From Mytilus californianus (lineage: Eukaryota > Mollusca > Bivalvia > Mytilida > Mytilidae): a stretch of 64,000 nucleotides of DNA. How positions within the stretch are numbered: position 1 is the stretch's first letter; each line of letters opens with the position of its first letter. This document shows, in pieces, positions 57,801 through 61,600 of this stretch. The notes under the pieces are model-generated. The model ran no database searches. It was given only the letters and a program-made list of their open reading frames with translations, and was not told the DNA's origin. The stretch is taken from assembly GCF_021869535.1 (NCBI RefSeq), contig NW_026262690.1, positions 90,999,995 to 91,063,994 on the forward strand, given 5' to 3'. Both the position numbers and the translations under genes were made by a program.

Positions 57801-58601
57801 TATAGCTAAAAAGTTGATTAATTTTTTTAAAAATTACCAATAAATATTCTGGTAAAATTGAAGAAATGAGTTAGTTAGGTATAGGTTATATTATGTATTA
57901 TATATATATAGCAAGTAAGAGTTGATTGGCTTAAATTTATTATTAAATTTTTGAAACATTTATGGTGACGATGGAGTATAGCTATTTCCATTGATAATTA
58001 CATTCGGTCATTGATCTGAGAAGTTAGTGTTGTCCATTTCAAATACTCGCAGTCTGCATCTGGGTTGTAACTAGATGAAATCTTATTTATTGTTTTCAAT
58101 TTTATTTTTCTGACAATCTGTTTTAGAAATATTTAGAAACAAAGAAATCCTTTTATAAAATAATATTTTAACTTTGCAGACCACAGTACAAATCCATCAC
58201 AAAATAATGAATTTCCAGAAAATGAATTACCAATGGATGGACTTTTACCACCCCCACCATTACCGCCACGGAGGAAAAATCGTGATAGTGAAGACGGTTC
58301 ACCAAGAATTGACAATGCTCCAGAAATCCCTCCTAGGGGTCTGCCGCCTCCCGTTCCTCCTCGCAAAGACTCAATGTTTGGCTCACTTACACGCTGTCAA
58401 AGTGTATCACAACAGCCAACGAGGCATTTATCTGGTCATTTTCAGAACTTAAATGCAACATTACCACGGTGTAGTGCCATGGAAAGGGAATCACGACCAT
58501 CAATACCAATAAACTTTAACGGTGAAGAAGATATTTCATTGACAACTACTCCTAAACTGCCGCCAAAGACTTATAAACACATTAGACAACAGAGTAGCTA
58601 G
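22601..58601 (+). CDS. Sos: Son of sevenless Ras/Rac guanine nucleotide exchange factor (gene span)
   Basis: Twenty-four exons join in consistent phase into 3747 nt, 1248 residues plus stop (family usually about 1300-1600). Order: histone folds about 1-190, DH about 200-395, PH about 435-550, REM about 590-745, CDC25 about 780-1030 and a proline-rich tail. Sos is recruited by GRB2 to activated receptor tyrosine kinases, where CDC25 loads Ras with GTP; the DH-PH unit acts on Rac and autoinhibits. The helical hairpin keeps Leu939 and Glu943 (human Leu938, Glu942). GRB2 SH3-type motifs [15 protein letters not shown] and PKLPPK are at 1132-1139, 1164-1170 and 1233-1238. The start is fixed by an in-frame TAA at 22586-22588. 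At the distal allosteric Ras site, human Leu687 and Trp729 align with Phe692 and Met734. The gene is divergent from AIDA. Confidence 0.97.
22703..23799. other. Sos intron 1, first part
   Basis: About 1.1 kb following the first donor. The intron is 5.3 kb, the longest in Sos. I see no classifiable repeat or ORF in this part. Confidence 0.4.
23800..24120. repeat. Dispersed repeat, second copy
   Basis: Same family as 16290-16620, with GCACCTGTCCCAAGCCAGGA, AGCCTTTGTAAG, TTTCAGAGTTAAGTGAG and GTTGAAGACCCATTGGTGG. Confidence 0.7.
24699..25506 (+). mobile_element. Family A element, 3'-truncated
   Basis: Head hairpin ATACGACCGCAAAAAAATTT then TGTGGTCGTATATTGG, the body with GGTTTCCGGACAATAACTTT and TTAGGAATTAGGGGCCAAAA, one arm of the palindrome (25141-25168), and G-rich tracts at 25397-25480. 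The tail motif is absent. Confidence 0.65.
25390..25482 (+). repeat. G-rich tract (quadruplex-prone)
   Basis: Runs of 4-13 G separated by short A/T spacers, for example GGGGAGGGGGAGGGGAGG and two longer pure G runs. The complementary C-rich form appears at 14060-14095 in the inverted copy, and weaker versions at 27231-27380 and 42121-42300. Confidence 0.7.
25915..26080 (-). repeat. Dispersed mussel-type repeat, fragment
   Basis: Inverse of part of 36806-37145: GTCTGTCCCAAGTCAG, TGTAATTCAGGGGTTGTTGT and the CCTATATAATTGTACA region correspond. Confidence 0.55.
26753..27745 (+). mobile_element. Family A element, full length
   Basis: Head ATACGACAGCAAAAAAAAAT then GGTCGTATATTGCTATCAC, a GTCGTCGTC run, the shared body, and a tail with CAACTGTTCAGGGTTAGACC, TGCTGTCGTAGCCAGCTGCG and CTCGGCGAAGCAGTTT. 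No satellite insertion. Confidence 0.65.
27828..27872. mobile_element. MITE family A, right-end fragment
   Basis: GTGGTACCCCACGAATAATA then ATGAATCTACAG|TA matches the right end of the intact copies. Confidence 0.6.
28036..28296 (+). CDS. Sos: Sos exon 2 (histone fold)
   Basis: Encodes about residues 35-121, from [18 protein letters not shown] through [17 protein letters not shown] to DKIHQLL. The acceptor is TATTTCAG. Two donors six bases apart are possible: AGG|GTACAT (end 28296, used here) or TTA|GTGAGG (end 28290). They differ by two residues, and neither gives exactly the human length. Confidence 0.94.
28985..28999. promoter_or_regulatory. Perfect IR3 (ERE-type) palindrome
   Basis: AGGTCA-CTC-TGACCT in Sos intron 2, a second exact canonical element in the window. 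Confidence 0.35.
29125..29137 (-). promoter_or_regulatory. Perfect DR1 nuclear-receptor element
   Basis: TGACCT-T-TGACCT, which on the minus strand is AGGTCA-A-AGGTCA, the RXR-heterodimer/HNF4-type direct repeat. It lies 126 bp right of the IR3 element in the same intron. Confidence 0.35.
29631..29714 (+). CDS. Sos: Sos exon 3 (histone fold)
   Basis: An 84-nt phase-0 exon: [19 protein letters not shown] then EYIAADILK, nearly identical to human SOS1. TATTTTAG acceptor, AAG|GTAATT donor. The first 120 bases of the following intron carry a local 54-bp duplication. Confidence 0.97.
29731..29838 (+). repeat. 54-bp tandem duplication just after exon 3 donor
   Basis: Two near-identical copies of GCAATATTTTTTGGATGAAT, then ATGAGATTTGAAACTGTCAA and AATTAACATT, offset by 54 bases, starting 17 bases into the intron. 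It creates small ORFs on both strands. Confidence 0.85.
30831..31410 (+). mobile_element. Hairpin-headed repeat (TATGCCCC type)
   Basis: Starts TTATGCCCCCGCCGTAGCAG then ACGGGGCATTAAG, a hairpin, followed by TGTACGTACGTACGTACGTC and about 2.5 units of roughly 155 bp with TTTGCCTCAAC.AAATGTTA, GTCACTTTTAC.GTTCT and TTATG.CCCTTTACAAATGG. It ends GCAGGGGCATCATCTGTG. A second copy is at 47695-48110. Confidence 0.72.
31411..33224. other. Sos intron 3, right part
   Basis: About 1.8 kb of AT-rich sequence. A small inverted repeat CATGAGAT..GTCTCATG lies near 32461-32493. No other feature recognised. Confidence 0.4.
33225..33305 (+). CDS. Sos: Sos exon 4 (histone fold end)
   Basis: An 81-nt exon encoding [20 protein letters not shown] and VAICADQ, residues 150-176. 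AATTTTAG acceptor, CAG|GTCAGT donor. It completes the second histone-like fold. Confidence 0.96.
33547..33735. mobile_element. PIF/Harbinger-like MITE with perfect TAA duplication
   Basis: The 189-bp element starts GGGCTATTCCATTAAAATGT and ends with the inverse ...TTAATGGAATAGCCC; the terminal repeats match for about 45 bp with a few mismatches. TAA flanks both sides (33544-33546, 33736-33738), the usual TWA target duplication of PIF/Harbinger elements. Confidence 0.8.
33958..34151. mobile_element. MITE family C, TA target
   Basis: TA|CTGTAAACCAACTAATTTTC at the left and the inverse GAAAATAAGTTGGTTTAAAG|TA at the right, terminal repeats of about 23 bp with two mismatches. The right end is about 100 bases before the exon 5 acceptor. 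Confidence 0.8.
34259..34453 (+). CDS. Sos: Sos exon 5 (histone fold to DH)
   Basis: A 195-nt exon for residues 177-241. It begins [11 protein letters not shown], then a linker, then the start of [22 protein letters not shown] and [10 protein letters not shown]. The linker is about 15 residues shorter than in human SOS1. Confidence 0.96.
34851..34991 (+). CDS. Sos: Sos exon 6 (DH domain)
   Basis: A 141-nt exon for residues 242-288, with [20 protein letters not shown] and [16 protein letters not shown] acceptor, GAG|GTAATG donor. This is the central DH helix region. Confidence 0.95.
35710..35820 (+). CDS. Sos: Sos exon 7 (DH domain); donor region multiplied downstream
   Basis: A 111-nt exon for residues 289-325, [20 protein letters not shown] and on to RDDLSKTLE, with a GAG|GTAAGT donor. 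The last 28-30 bases plus the donor recur six times in the next 460 bases of intron. The upstream copy is taken as the exon because only it continues the DH frame from an acceptor. Confidence 0.94.
35790..36280 (+). repeat. Array of exon 7 ends plus splice donors
   Basis: The exon end GATGATCTCAGTAAAACATT then AGAG|GTAAGTCAAATTT recurs with GAG|G boundaries at 35863, about 36116, 36149, 36191, 36232 and 36276. Copy 1 (35834-35863) is exact. Copy 4 keeps a full GTAAGT at 36192; others have GTTAG-type ends. A MITE splits the copy 1 donor. Confidence 0.92.
35867..36074. mobile_element. MITE family A, intact, 208 bp, TA duplication
   Basis: TA|CTGTGGATTCATTTATTTTC at the left, inverse AATAATAATGAATTCACAG|TA at the right. 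The pre-insertion site GAGGTAAGTCAAATTTG is preserved at 35818-35834, so the TA duplication and exact ends are shown directly. Confidence 0.92.
36525..36706 (+). repeat. Recent 91-bp tandem duplication
   Basis: Two copies (36525-36615, 36616-36706), starting TTTTTTAATAGCTCTCAAAA, identical except for a small change near the end (TTTAAATACTGAAGG against TTTAATTCTGAAGG). Confidence 0.92.
36806..37145 (+). repeat. Dispersed mussel-type repeat
   Basis: GAAGATGTGGTATGTTTGCC, AATGAGACAACTCTCC, AACTATAGGTCACTGTATGG, GGCCCTGAAATGACAAATG and ACGAGAAAACTAACGGCC. I recall this as one of the commonest repeats in Mytilus. Related sequence at 63740-64000 and, inverted, 25915-26080. Confidence 0.75.
37752..37850 (+). 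CDS. Sos: Sos exon 8 (DH domain)
   Basis: A 99-nt exon for residues 326-358: [20 protein letters not shown] and CLHYFEVIK, strongly conserved with human SOS1. CTTTTTTAG acceptor, AAG|GTATGT donor. Confidence 0.96.
38186..38313 (+). CDS. Sos: Sos exon 9 (DH end)
   Basis: A 128-nt exon from residue 359: [20 protein letters not shown], continuing to KKKP and two bases of Trp401. The acceptor is TATTTAAG and the donor TG|GTATGT. An acidic Ser/Glu stretch sits where human SOS1 has EEKSEDQED. Confidence 0.93.
39459..39589 (+). CDS. Sos: Sos exon 10 (DH-PH linker)
   Basis: A 131-nt exon completing Trp401 and running to residue 444. It contains [17 protein letters not shown] and EFIL, matching the [10 protein letters not shown] block of human SOS1. 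AAATTTTAG acceptor, G|GTAAGA donor. Confidence 0.95.
39655..39775 (+). repeat. Dispersed mussel-type repeat
   Basis: AGAGAGGCGAAAGATACCAA, AGGGATATTCAAACTCATAA, AACTGACACTGCCATGGC and AACAGTACACAAAACACAAC; recalled as a frequent Mytilus repeat. Confidence 0.7.
39930..40745 (+). mobile_element. Hairpin-headed repeat (GTCGAA type) with near-identical 191-bp units
   Basis: Head TTCGACTTTAGTCGAAAAAG then CGAGACATAGCGATCC and a CGTCGTCGTC run. CTCTGTGGTTAAAGTTTTT recurs at 40021, 40213 and 40404, with a diverged fourth near 40538. The tail has GTAGGCGAGACACTGGGTTC. Confidence 0.72.
40923..41114 (+). CDS. Sos: Sos exon 11 (PH domain)
   Basis: A 192-nt exon for residues 445-508. It carries the PH core [15 protein letters not shown] and [29 protein letters not shown] acceptor; the GTATAA donor is weaker than most in the gene. 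Reading on past the donor gives only an unrelated tail. Confidence 0.95.
41662..42604 (+). mobile_element. Family A element, full length
   Basis: Head ATACGACTGCAAAAAAATTT, the shared body (GTTTCCGGACAATAACTTTA, AGGAACTAGGGGCCAAAA), G-rich middle, and a complete tail with TGCGGTCGTATCCAGCTGCG and CTTGGCGAAGCAGT. It lies in Sos intron 11. Confidence 0.68.
42655..42830 (+). repeat. Dispersed bivalve repeat next to exon 12
   Basis: GGTCCTCAATGCTCTTCAAC, GAGCGTCACTGATGAATCTT, TGTGTCTGGCGTACAAAATT and ATCCTGGTATCTATGATGAG, a sequence I recall as very frequent in mussel data. It ends about 40 bases before the exon 12 acceptor. Confidence 0.7.
42870..42993 (+). CDS. Sos: Sos exon 12 (PH domain end)
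   Basis: A 124-nt exon for residues 509-549, with [11 protein letters not shown] and then [17 protein letters not shown], the PH C-terminal helix (human [15 protein letters not shown]). TATTTGCAG acceptor, AG|GTAAGT donor. A common dispersed repeat ends about 40 bases before the acceptor. Confidence 0.96.
43091..43297. mobile_element. MITE family B, intact, TA duplication
   Basis: TA|CTGTAAATTCAGAAATTATT at the left; the inverse TATTTCTGAATTTACAG|TA at the right; 207 bp. Other copies at 2444, 48213 and 50140. Confidence 0.85.
44028..44111 (+). CDS. Sos: Sos exon 13 (PH-REM linker helix)
   Basis: An 84-nt exon for residues 550-577: [16 protein letters not shown] then a Pro-rich QLPPPQIY. It keeps LER, the position of human Arg552 in the linker helix whose mutation causes Noonan syndrome. 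TTTGCAG acceptor, AG|GTAACT donor. Confidence 0.94.
44124..44291. mobile_element. MITE family A, internally shortened
   Basis: TA|CTGTCGATTCATTGATTTTC at the left, only 12 bases after the exon 13 donor; the right end is ACAAATAATAATGAATCTTC. Confidence 0.7.
44743..44961 (+). CDS. Sos: Sos exon 14 (REM domain start)
   Basis: A 219-nt exon for residues 578-650. It begins [12 protein letters not shown], then [20 protein letters not shown] and [15 protein letters not shown], the diagnostic RasGEF N-terminal (REM) motif. ACTTTTCAG acceptor, AG|GTCAGT donor. Confidence 0.97.
45347..45472 (+). CDS. Sos: Sos exon 15 (REM domain)
   Basis: A 126-nt exon for residues 651-692, RFNIPES through a variable stretch to [14 protein letters not shown]. 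Phe692 stands where human SOS1 has Leu687, a contact of the distal (allosteric) Ras site; the next Arg is kept. ATTTAG acceptor, AG|GTAACG donor. Confidence 0.96.
45797..45829 (+). repeat. C20-A13 homopolymer junction
   Basis: Twenty C followed by thirteen A, then CAA/CAAAA repeats, in Sos intron 15. Homopolymers of this kind are unstable and error-prone in assembly. Confidence 0.9.
46081..46136 (+). repeat. 19-bp repeat running into the exon 16 acceptor
   Basis: ATTGGTTTTAGATTGAAAC, ATTGGTTTTAAATTGAAAC, then ATTGGTTTTACATTTTAG, whose last AG is the acceptor. The first copy holds a second GGTTTTAG that could act as an acceptor 45 bases upstream. Confidence 0.85.
46137..46293 (+). CDS. Sos: Sos exon 16 (REM domain)
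   Basis: A 157-nt exon for residues 693-745: [19 protein letters not shown], then [11 protein letters not shown]. The Met at 734 aligns with human Trp729. CATTTTAG acceptor, CGG|GTAAGT donor. A 19-base repeat runs up to the acceptor. Confidence 0.96.
46294..47049. other. Sos intron 16
   Basis: A 756-bp AT-rich intron. No repeat family recognised. Confidence 0.4.
47050..47151 (+). CDS. Sos: Sos exon 17 (REM-CDC25 junction)
   Basis: A 102-nt phase-0 exon of 34 codons, [18 protein letters not shown] then [16 protein letters not shown], matching the PPTVEWHIS segment of human SOS1. ATTTTCAG acceptor, ACG|GTTTGT donor. Confidence 0.95.
47380..47560 (-). repeat. SINE family 2, reverse copy
   Basis: Inverse of the 54484-54780 copy: GTAAAAGACCAACACACTGA, GCTGGATTTTTAACA and TGGCATGTTAAATGCATATT correspond. 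Confidence 0.62.
47695..48110 (+). mobile_element. Hairpin-headed repeat (TATGCCCC type), shorter copy
   Basis: TTTTTATGCCCCAGTCATAG then GGGAGGGAGCATTAAGG, TTACCCTTGTCTGTCTGTAT, AGTTTGCCTCAACCAAATGT and GTAAGCGAGGCATCATCTGT, parallel to 30831-31410 but with about one fewer core unit. Confidence 0.7.
48213..48380. mobile_element. MITE family B
   Basis: TA|CTGAAAATTCAGAAATGTTT at the left and AATTTGTGAATTTACAG|TA at the right. It ends 109 bases before the exon 18 acceptor. Confidence 0.75.
48490..48645 (+). CDS. Sos: Sos exon 18 (CDC25 catalytic domain)
   Basis: A 156-nt exon for residues 780-831. It opens [20 protein letters not shown] then [11 protein letters not shown], the first conserved block of RasGEF catalytic domains. 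ATTTTCAG acceptor, AAT|GTAAGT donor. Confidence 0.97.
49415..49545 (-). repeat. tRNA-derived SINE (family 1), head, reverse
   Basis: On the minus strand it reads GTGGCCGAGTAGTCAGC, CTAGCCTGTCAACACTGATG and on to CCAATCTTAATTGACAAG, matching the head of the copy at 57335. The rest of the body is missing. Confidence 0.6.
49733..49915 (+). CDS. Sos: Sos exon 19 (CDC25 catalytic domain)
   Basis: A 183-nt exon for residues 832-892, with [17 protein letters not shown] and [19 protein letters not shown], almost identical to human SOS1. ATATTTCAG acceptor, GAG|GTTAGT donor. Confidence 0.97.
50140..50262. mobile_element. MITE family B, fragment
   Basis: TTTCAGAAATTTTTTAAGG at the left and ACGCAAAATTTCTGAATTTA at the right, with a shortened interior. 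Confidence 0.5.
50680..50770. mobile_element. MITE family A, left fragment
   Basis: TA|CTGTGGATTCATTTATTTTT, then CCAATTTTCGTAGATTGACG. The right half is absent. Confidence 0.65.
50800..51845 (+). mobile_element. Unclassified repeat interrupted by a family A head
   Basis: Starts near AAGTGGCCTTAAGGTCACGT, then GGGTCCATCGTCATTGTCTG, with repeated GGAGTT.TTGCCCTTGAAAGATG and AA.TCAGTCA.CATGGC.AAA.TGTCA motifs. It ends near GGCTCCTAAGAGCCTCTTGT, a hairpin. The segment 51095-51270 belongs to family A. Confidence 0.5.
51095..51270 (-). mobile_element. Family A element, head fragment, nested
   Basis: Minus orientation: GAGATCCATACACTTAAACT, TTGTCCGGAAACCAAATGTC, GGACGACGACGTGATAGCAA and the head hairpin GCAAATTTTTTGCGGTCATA. 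It sits inside the repeat at 50800-51845. Confidence 0.7.
52005..52560 (+). mobile_element. hAT element fragment
   Basis: TTTATGACCCCAAGCTTATC, ACAACAGATGTCATAATTTG, TTGTTACAGGTAATC and GTCATCATTTTCTGTATTCT match 4070-4660 of the hAT copy at 3899. No terminal repeats were found. Confidence 0.6.
53022..53139 (+). CDS. Sos: Sos exon 20 (CDC25 catalytic domain)
   Basis: A 118-nt exon for residues 893-931, ending [13 protein letters not shown] at the entry to the helical hairpin. TATTACAG acceptor, G|GTAAGT donor, after a 3.1-kb intron full of nested repeats. Confidence 0.96.
53516..53736. mobile_element. MITE with 13-bp perfect terminal repeats
   Basis: TTGTTTGATGTTG at 53516-53528 and its exact inverse CAACATCAAACAA at 53724-53736, followed inward by CCTTCCTACCCAA-type sequence. 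It occupies much of intron 20 and ends 66 bases before exon 21. Confidence 0.6.
53802..53974 (+). CDS. Sos: Sos exon 21 (helical hairpin)
   Basis: A 173-nt exon for residues 932-989. [14 protein letters not shown] is the Ras-opening helical hairpin (Leu939 and Glu943 align with human Leu938 and Glu942). It is followed by [27 protein letters not shown] acceptor, AGG|GTAAGT donor. Confidence 0.97.
54484..54780 (+). repeat. tRNA-derived SINE (family 2)
   Basis: Head CCGCCTTAGTGGTCTTGTG with B-box-like GTGGGTTGGAACCCCGGCTG, then TCAAACACTTTTTAATTGGC, CAGCTCAGCATGTTGGTCTT and GACTGGATGTTAAACACCAT. Copies at 55792 and 47380 (minus). Confidence 0.72.
55288..55404 (+). CDS. Sos: Sos exon 22 (CDC25 end)
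   Basis: A 117-nt exon for residues 990-1028: [11 protein letters not shown], then [14 protein letters not shown], the C-terminal end of the catalytic domain. TATTTGCAG acceptor, TTT|GTATGT donor. Confidence 0.96.
55792..56112 (+). repeat. tRNA-derived SINE (family 2)
   Basis: A degenerate head (CTCACCTCAAGAACTGG, GTGGATCCATGGCTGGGTCA), then TTAGTATTTGCTGCTTTTTT, CAGCTCAGCCTGTCAGTCTA and CCACTGGATGTTAAATAGCC. It ends 74 bases before exon 23. Confidence 0.68.
56186..56426 (+). CDS. Sos: Sos exon 23 (tail, Ser/Thr-Pro rich)
   Basis: A 241-nt exon for residues 1029-1108. [10 protein letters not shown] is shared with human SOS1, followed by a TP/SP-rich stretch with [16 protein letters not shown] (possible proline-directed kinase sites) and [20 protein letters not shown] acceptor, G|GTAATG donor. 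Retaining the intron would add 18 residues and stop at 56482, removing the GRB2 sites. The exon end is repeated in the next intron. Confidence 0.9.
56511..56675 (+). repeat. SINE family 1, body
   Basis: GCGTTCGACTCCTAATCTTA, ATTAACTAGGATTTTCAG, CAGGCACTCCAGCTTCCTCT, GAAAGTGCCGTTAAACACC and AATCAATCAAT tail. Only the B-box end of the tRNA-like head is left. Confidence 0.72.
56777..56984. mobile_element. MITE family A, intact, 208 bp
   Basis: TA|CTGTGGATTCATTTATTTTC at the left and TAATAATGAATCCACAG|TA at the right; the same length as the copy at 35867. It separates copies 1 and 2 of the exon 23 end. Confidence 0.9.
57038..57129 (+). repeat. 23-bp tandem repeat, four units
   Basis: CATATGTTATGTTGTTGCTC and close variants start at 57038, 57061, 57084 and 57107. 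It appears to be a secondary amplification inside an exon 23-end copy. Confidence 0.88.
57335..57580 (+). repeat. tRNA-derived SINE (family 1), best full copy
   Basis: A box TGGACGAGTGGTCTAATTAG, B box GAGTTCGAATCCTGC, then CTTTAATTGACTAGGAT, CCACCAATAAAAACTGACTG, GAAAGTGGTGTAAAACACC and AATCAATCAAT tail. It is too long and too diverged in the anticodon stem to be a working tRNA. Confidence 0.82.
58180..58601 (+). CDS. Sos: Sos exon 24 (proline-rich tail, stop)
   Basis: A 422-nt terminal exon for residues 1109-1248, stop TAG at 58599-58601. It carries [31 protein letters not shown] and, near the end, [18 protein letters not shown] is the standard SOS-GRB2 SH3 ligand, and the KLPPKTYK ending is shared with human SOS1. 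Confidence 0.96.
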
Positions 58602-61600
58602 AATATGTTGTTGTTCATTTCAAAATCTTCAGAGAGTCTGGAATGGAGTTTCTATCATGAATAAAGTGATTGGATAATAATTTACCAAAGAATGGTGTCT
58701 GTTGATATGGGATATTCTCTGGCAGAATATAAAAAACAGCTGTGCTGCTAATTTCTTTGCTTAAATAAGACGTGTCATCGTATGATACAAATCATTGTGA
58801 TGTATTCCAGTGTTTTGACCCAAATACATTTAGCTAGTGCTACCTGAGCTAGTAAATTTGATAATCAGACGTTGCTTATTATAGCAACAAAGAAATGCAA
58901 TATACACTTGTGTGCGTGTGTGAGTGATGTTGACAATGATGAAAGACATTTCAGGGATGGGAATATAGAAATATGTTATACACAGGTGAAACTTTTTATG
59001 GCAAAACATTTGTAGATAAAAATGAGTGATGGAAAGGAAGGGTTGTACTATGTCACTTTGCACTGTTAGACAATGGTATCTTTTCTCCAGTACCTCTATG
59101 TACTGTTACATTACTATTCCAGAAGGCAAACATTTACAGCAGAAACCAGGCATGTGTGAACTGAATTCTTGCAACTTGCCAGTTTTCATTTGTAGTATTA
59201 TCAATGGCTATTTGATAAATTGTTAGGCATTAAGATTAATATTGTATGATGAAGGACATGATTCATGTGGCTTTGCCTTAGATTTATATTATCTGCCATA
59301 GCAGTTTTGGATTCCAGCAAATTTAAATATCTCTTGATGAAATTGATAAATTGCCCACTTGCCATTCTTGCAGAAAATTTTAATTAACACATGAATGCTT
59401 TCTGGTTAGAAATGAAAATACAAGTTAACAAATTTTATTTCAAATGGTCTTGCTTATTTAGATTTATATCAAGCTTTTTGAAAGAATGTTTAGTTTTATA
59501 AAGAGCAGTCTCAAAAAGGTAGTTGTTAAACCAAAGTTACTCAAGTGAAACTTAGGTAAAATCTAAGGTAGTAATATGGATCAAGCATTCAACTGATCAG
59601 TATTGCCTTCAATATCCAACAATTGCTTAAATAGGTTTATATCAAATTAAACTGAAGAGTTGCAGGAAATTGGTTTAACGCTTGAATGGTTTTTGCTGTA
59701 AATCTGCATTTTGTTATGATTATAAAAGGATCTCAACCTGAATAAATATGAAATATTTGACAGTGCATGTTATGATATGCAATGGATCGATTGATCAGAC
59801 TTTTCCAATGTATTTAATGAATTGCATAACATGAGATTAATTCTTCTTAAATCTTGCCTTTAAAATTTTCCTGGTAAAAAGAATGCCTTCTGAAATAATC
59901 TATAGTATTGTTATGTTCATTGTTGTCATTTTTGTGTTAGAATGTACAAGAGGTCCAACAATGTAGAAATTTGTATTAATTGGAGAAAAGATATCATTGT
60001 TATATTACTCTGGAAATATGGCATTATGGGTATTTGTTTTACTTTTAAAATCTGGTAAAAGAATGTTTTTATGAAGTTGTCACAATGTCTTCCATTTCGT
60101 TCATCAGTTAACATTTCTGTTAACAAAATACCAGCTAACAGATAGAGATAAAATATGATCTTTATCTATTTAACATCATTTCATTTGATCATTTTTTCAG
60201 TTTCAGTCATATTAAAGATTTTCATTTCCTGTTTTTGATTCCGTAAAGTAAGGAATTTAAAGATTGTTTGTAAATATGTTAAAGCTTTATTGTACAATGC
60301 CATATTTCCATTGTGTTGAACCAGCTTGTCCACGTCAAGAAATGGCCAAAGATTATTGCCAAAGATTTTTATTCTGTAGCAGAAAAATGTGATATTATGA
60401 TTTTAAAGTGCTTTTAACTCTTTGTTGTTTATTTTATTGATAAGAATCTGTCTGGCATAGATATTGTTTACTGCTAAACTGCTGGCGATGTCACTGTTTG
60501 CATATTTTTTTTTAGTACTATTAAGTTTTGCTTTCAGTTTATATTTGAAATATTGCAACAAGATTGAAAACTCCTTTGCTACCAATGACCTTAACCTTCA
60601 CATATTTTTGGATTTTGCTGATTCAATATTTAAGATTCTGAATGCAAAGAATTATTTTTACAAGCATAAAGATTTTTCATGACTAATGAAAGCATCTGTC
60701 AGAGAGAATGGTCACTGTGACCTATATTTCATGTGCCCTAATTTCAAAAACAATGAATCTGTGCTATAGGTTAATTCACTGAATGAATTTGGTTCACTAG
60801 AAAAGGCATTGCATTATTTAGTGTCATCTTATCTGGATGGATATATAGGTCAACACTGAAGGAAAATTTGGTCAGCATTTCTTAATTTCAGGCTCTTAAA
60901 GACTTCAGGGAAATATCTCTTCCTATAAAAGGTGAAATACACATTCATATCTTTCTATAAAATAGTTTATATACTTCAAAAAAGGTTCCAGTTGGAAAAA
61001 AATTATCCAATTAAGTCCAATACAAAAAAACAAGATAGGACAACAAAAACACATTTTTCATCTAAACAGTGAGAATACATTTGGATTAAAAGAAACGATT
61101 GAAATTCATTCTTCAATAGTCAATTGACCCTGTAATTAATTGAAGATCCTTTTTTTCAGTTGTCTCCCTAGGATGGACAGAAATTTTCATTGACAATGTA
61201 GATCTAGCGGAAAGAGCAAATTTGTATGTGTGTAATCTTTTTCAAATCTTTTAATTACATTTAATTTTATTTTGAGCTAAAAAAAATTGATACCCGTAGA
61301 TATTTTTAGCTGCAAATTAGTTGAAAAGCTGATATATAACTTTCAACTTATCATACTTGGAATGGGCAGAAGCCTGTTTTGTCCAGTATAGAACCTGTCT
61401 ACGATTGAAAAAGGGAAGCAATTTGTGTTATAAGTGTGTAATAACAGATTCAAATTGGTAACTGGCAAATGGACTATTGGAATACCTTGAAGTCAAATAT
61501 ATTTAAATACAAATTGAAAAATGTTATCAGATAAACTAATTTACTGCAATCTGTATTTACTGGTCAACATTGTCTTCCAATATAAAATTTTCACACATTA

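Noticed and set aside
58830-60682. Small ORFs downstream of Sos
   Set aside because: All are short, have no recognisable similarity, and lie in AT-rich sequence best read as 3' UTR or flank.
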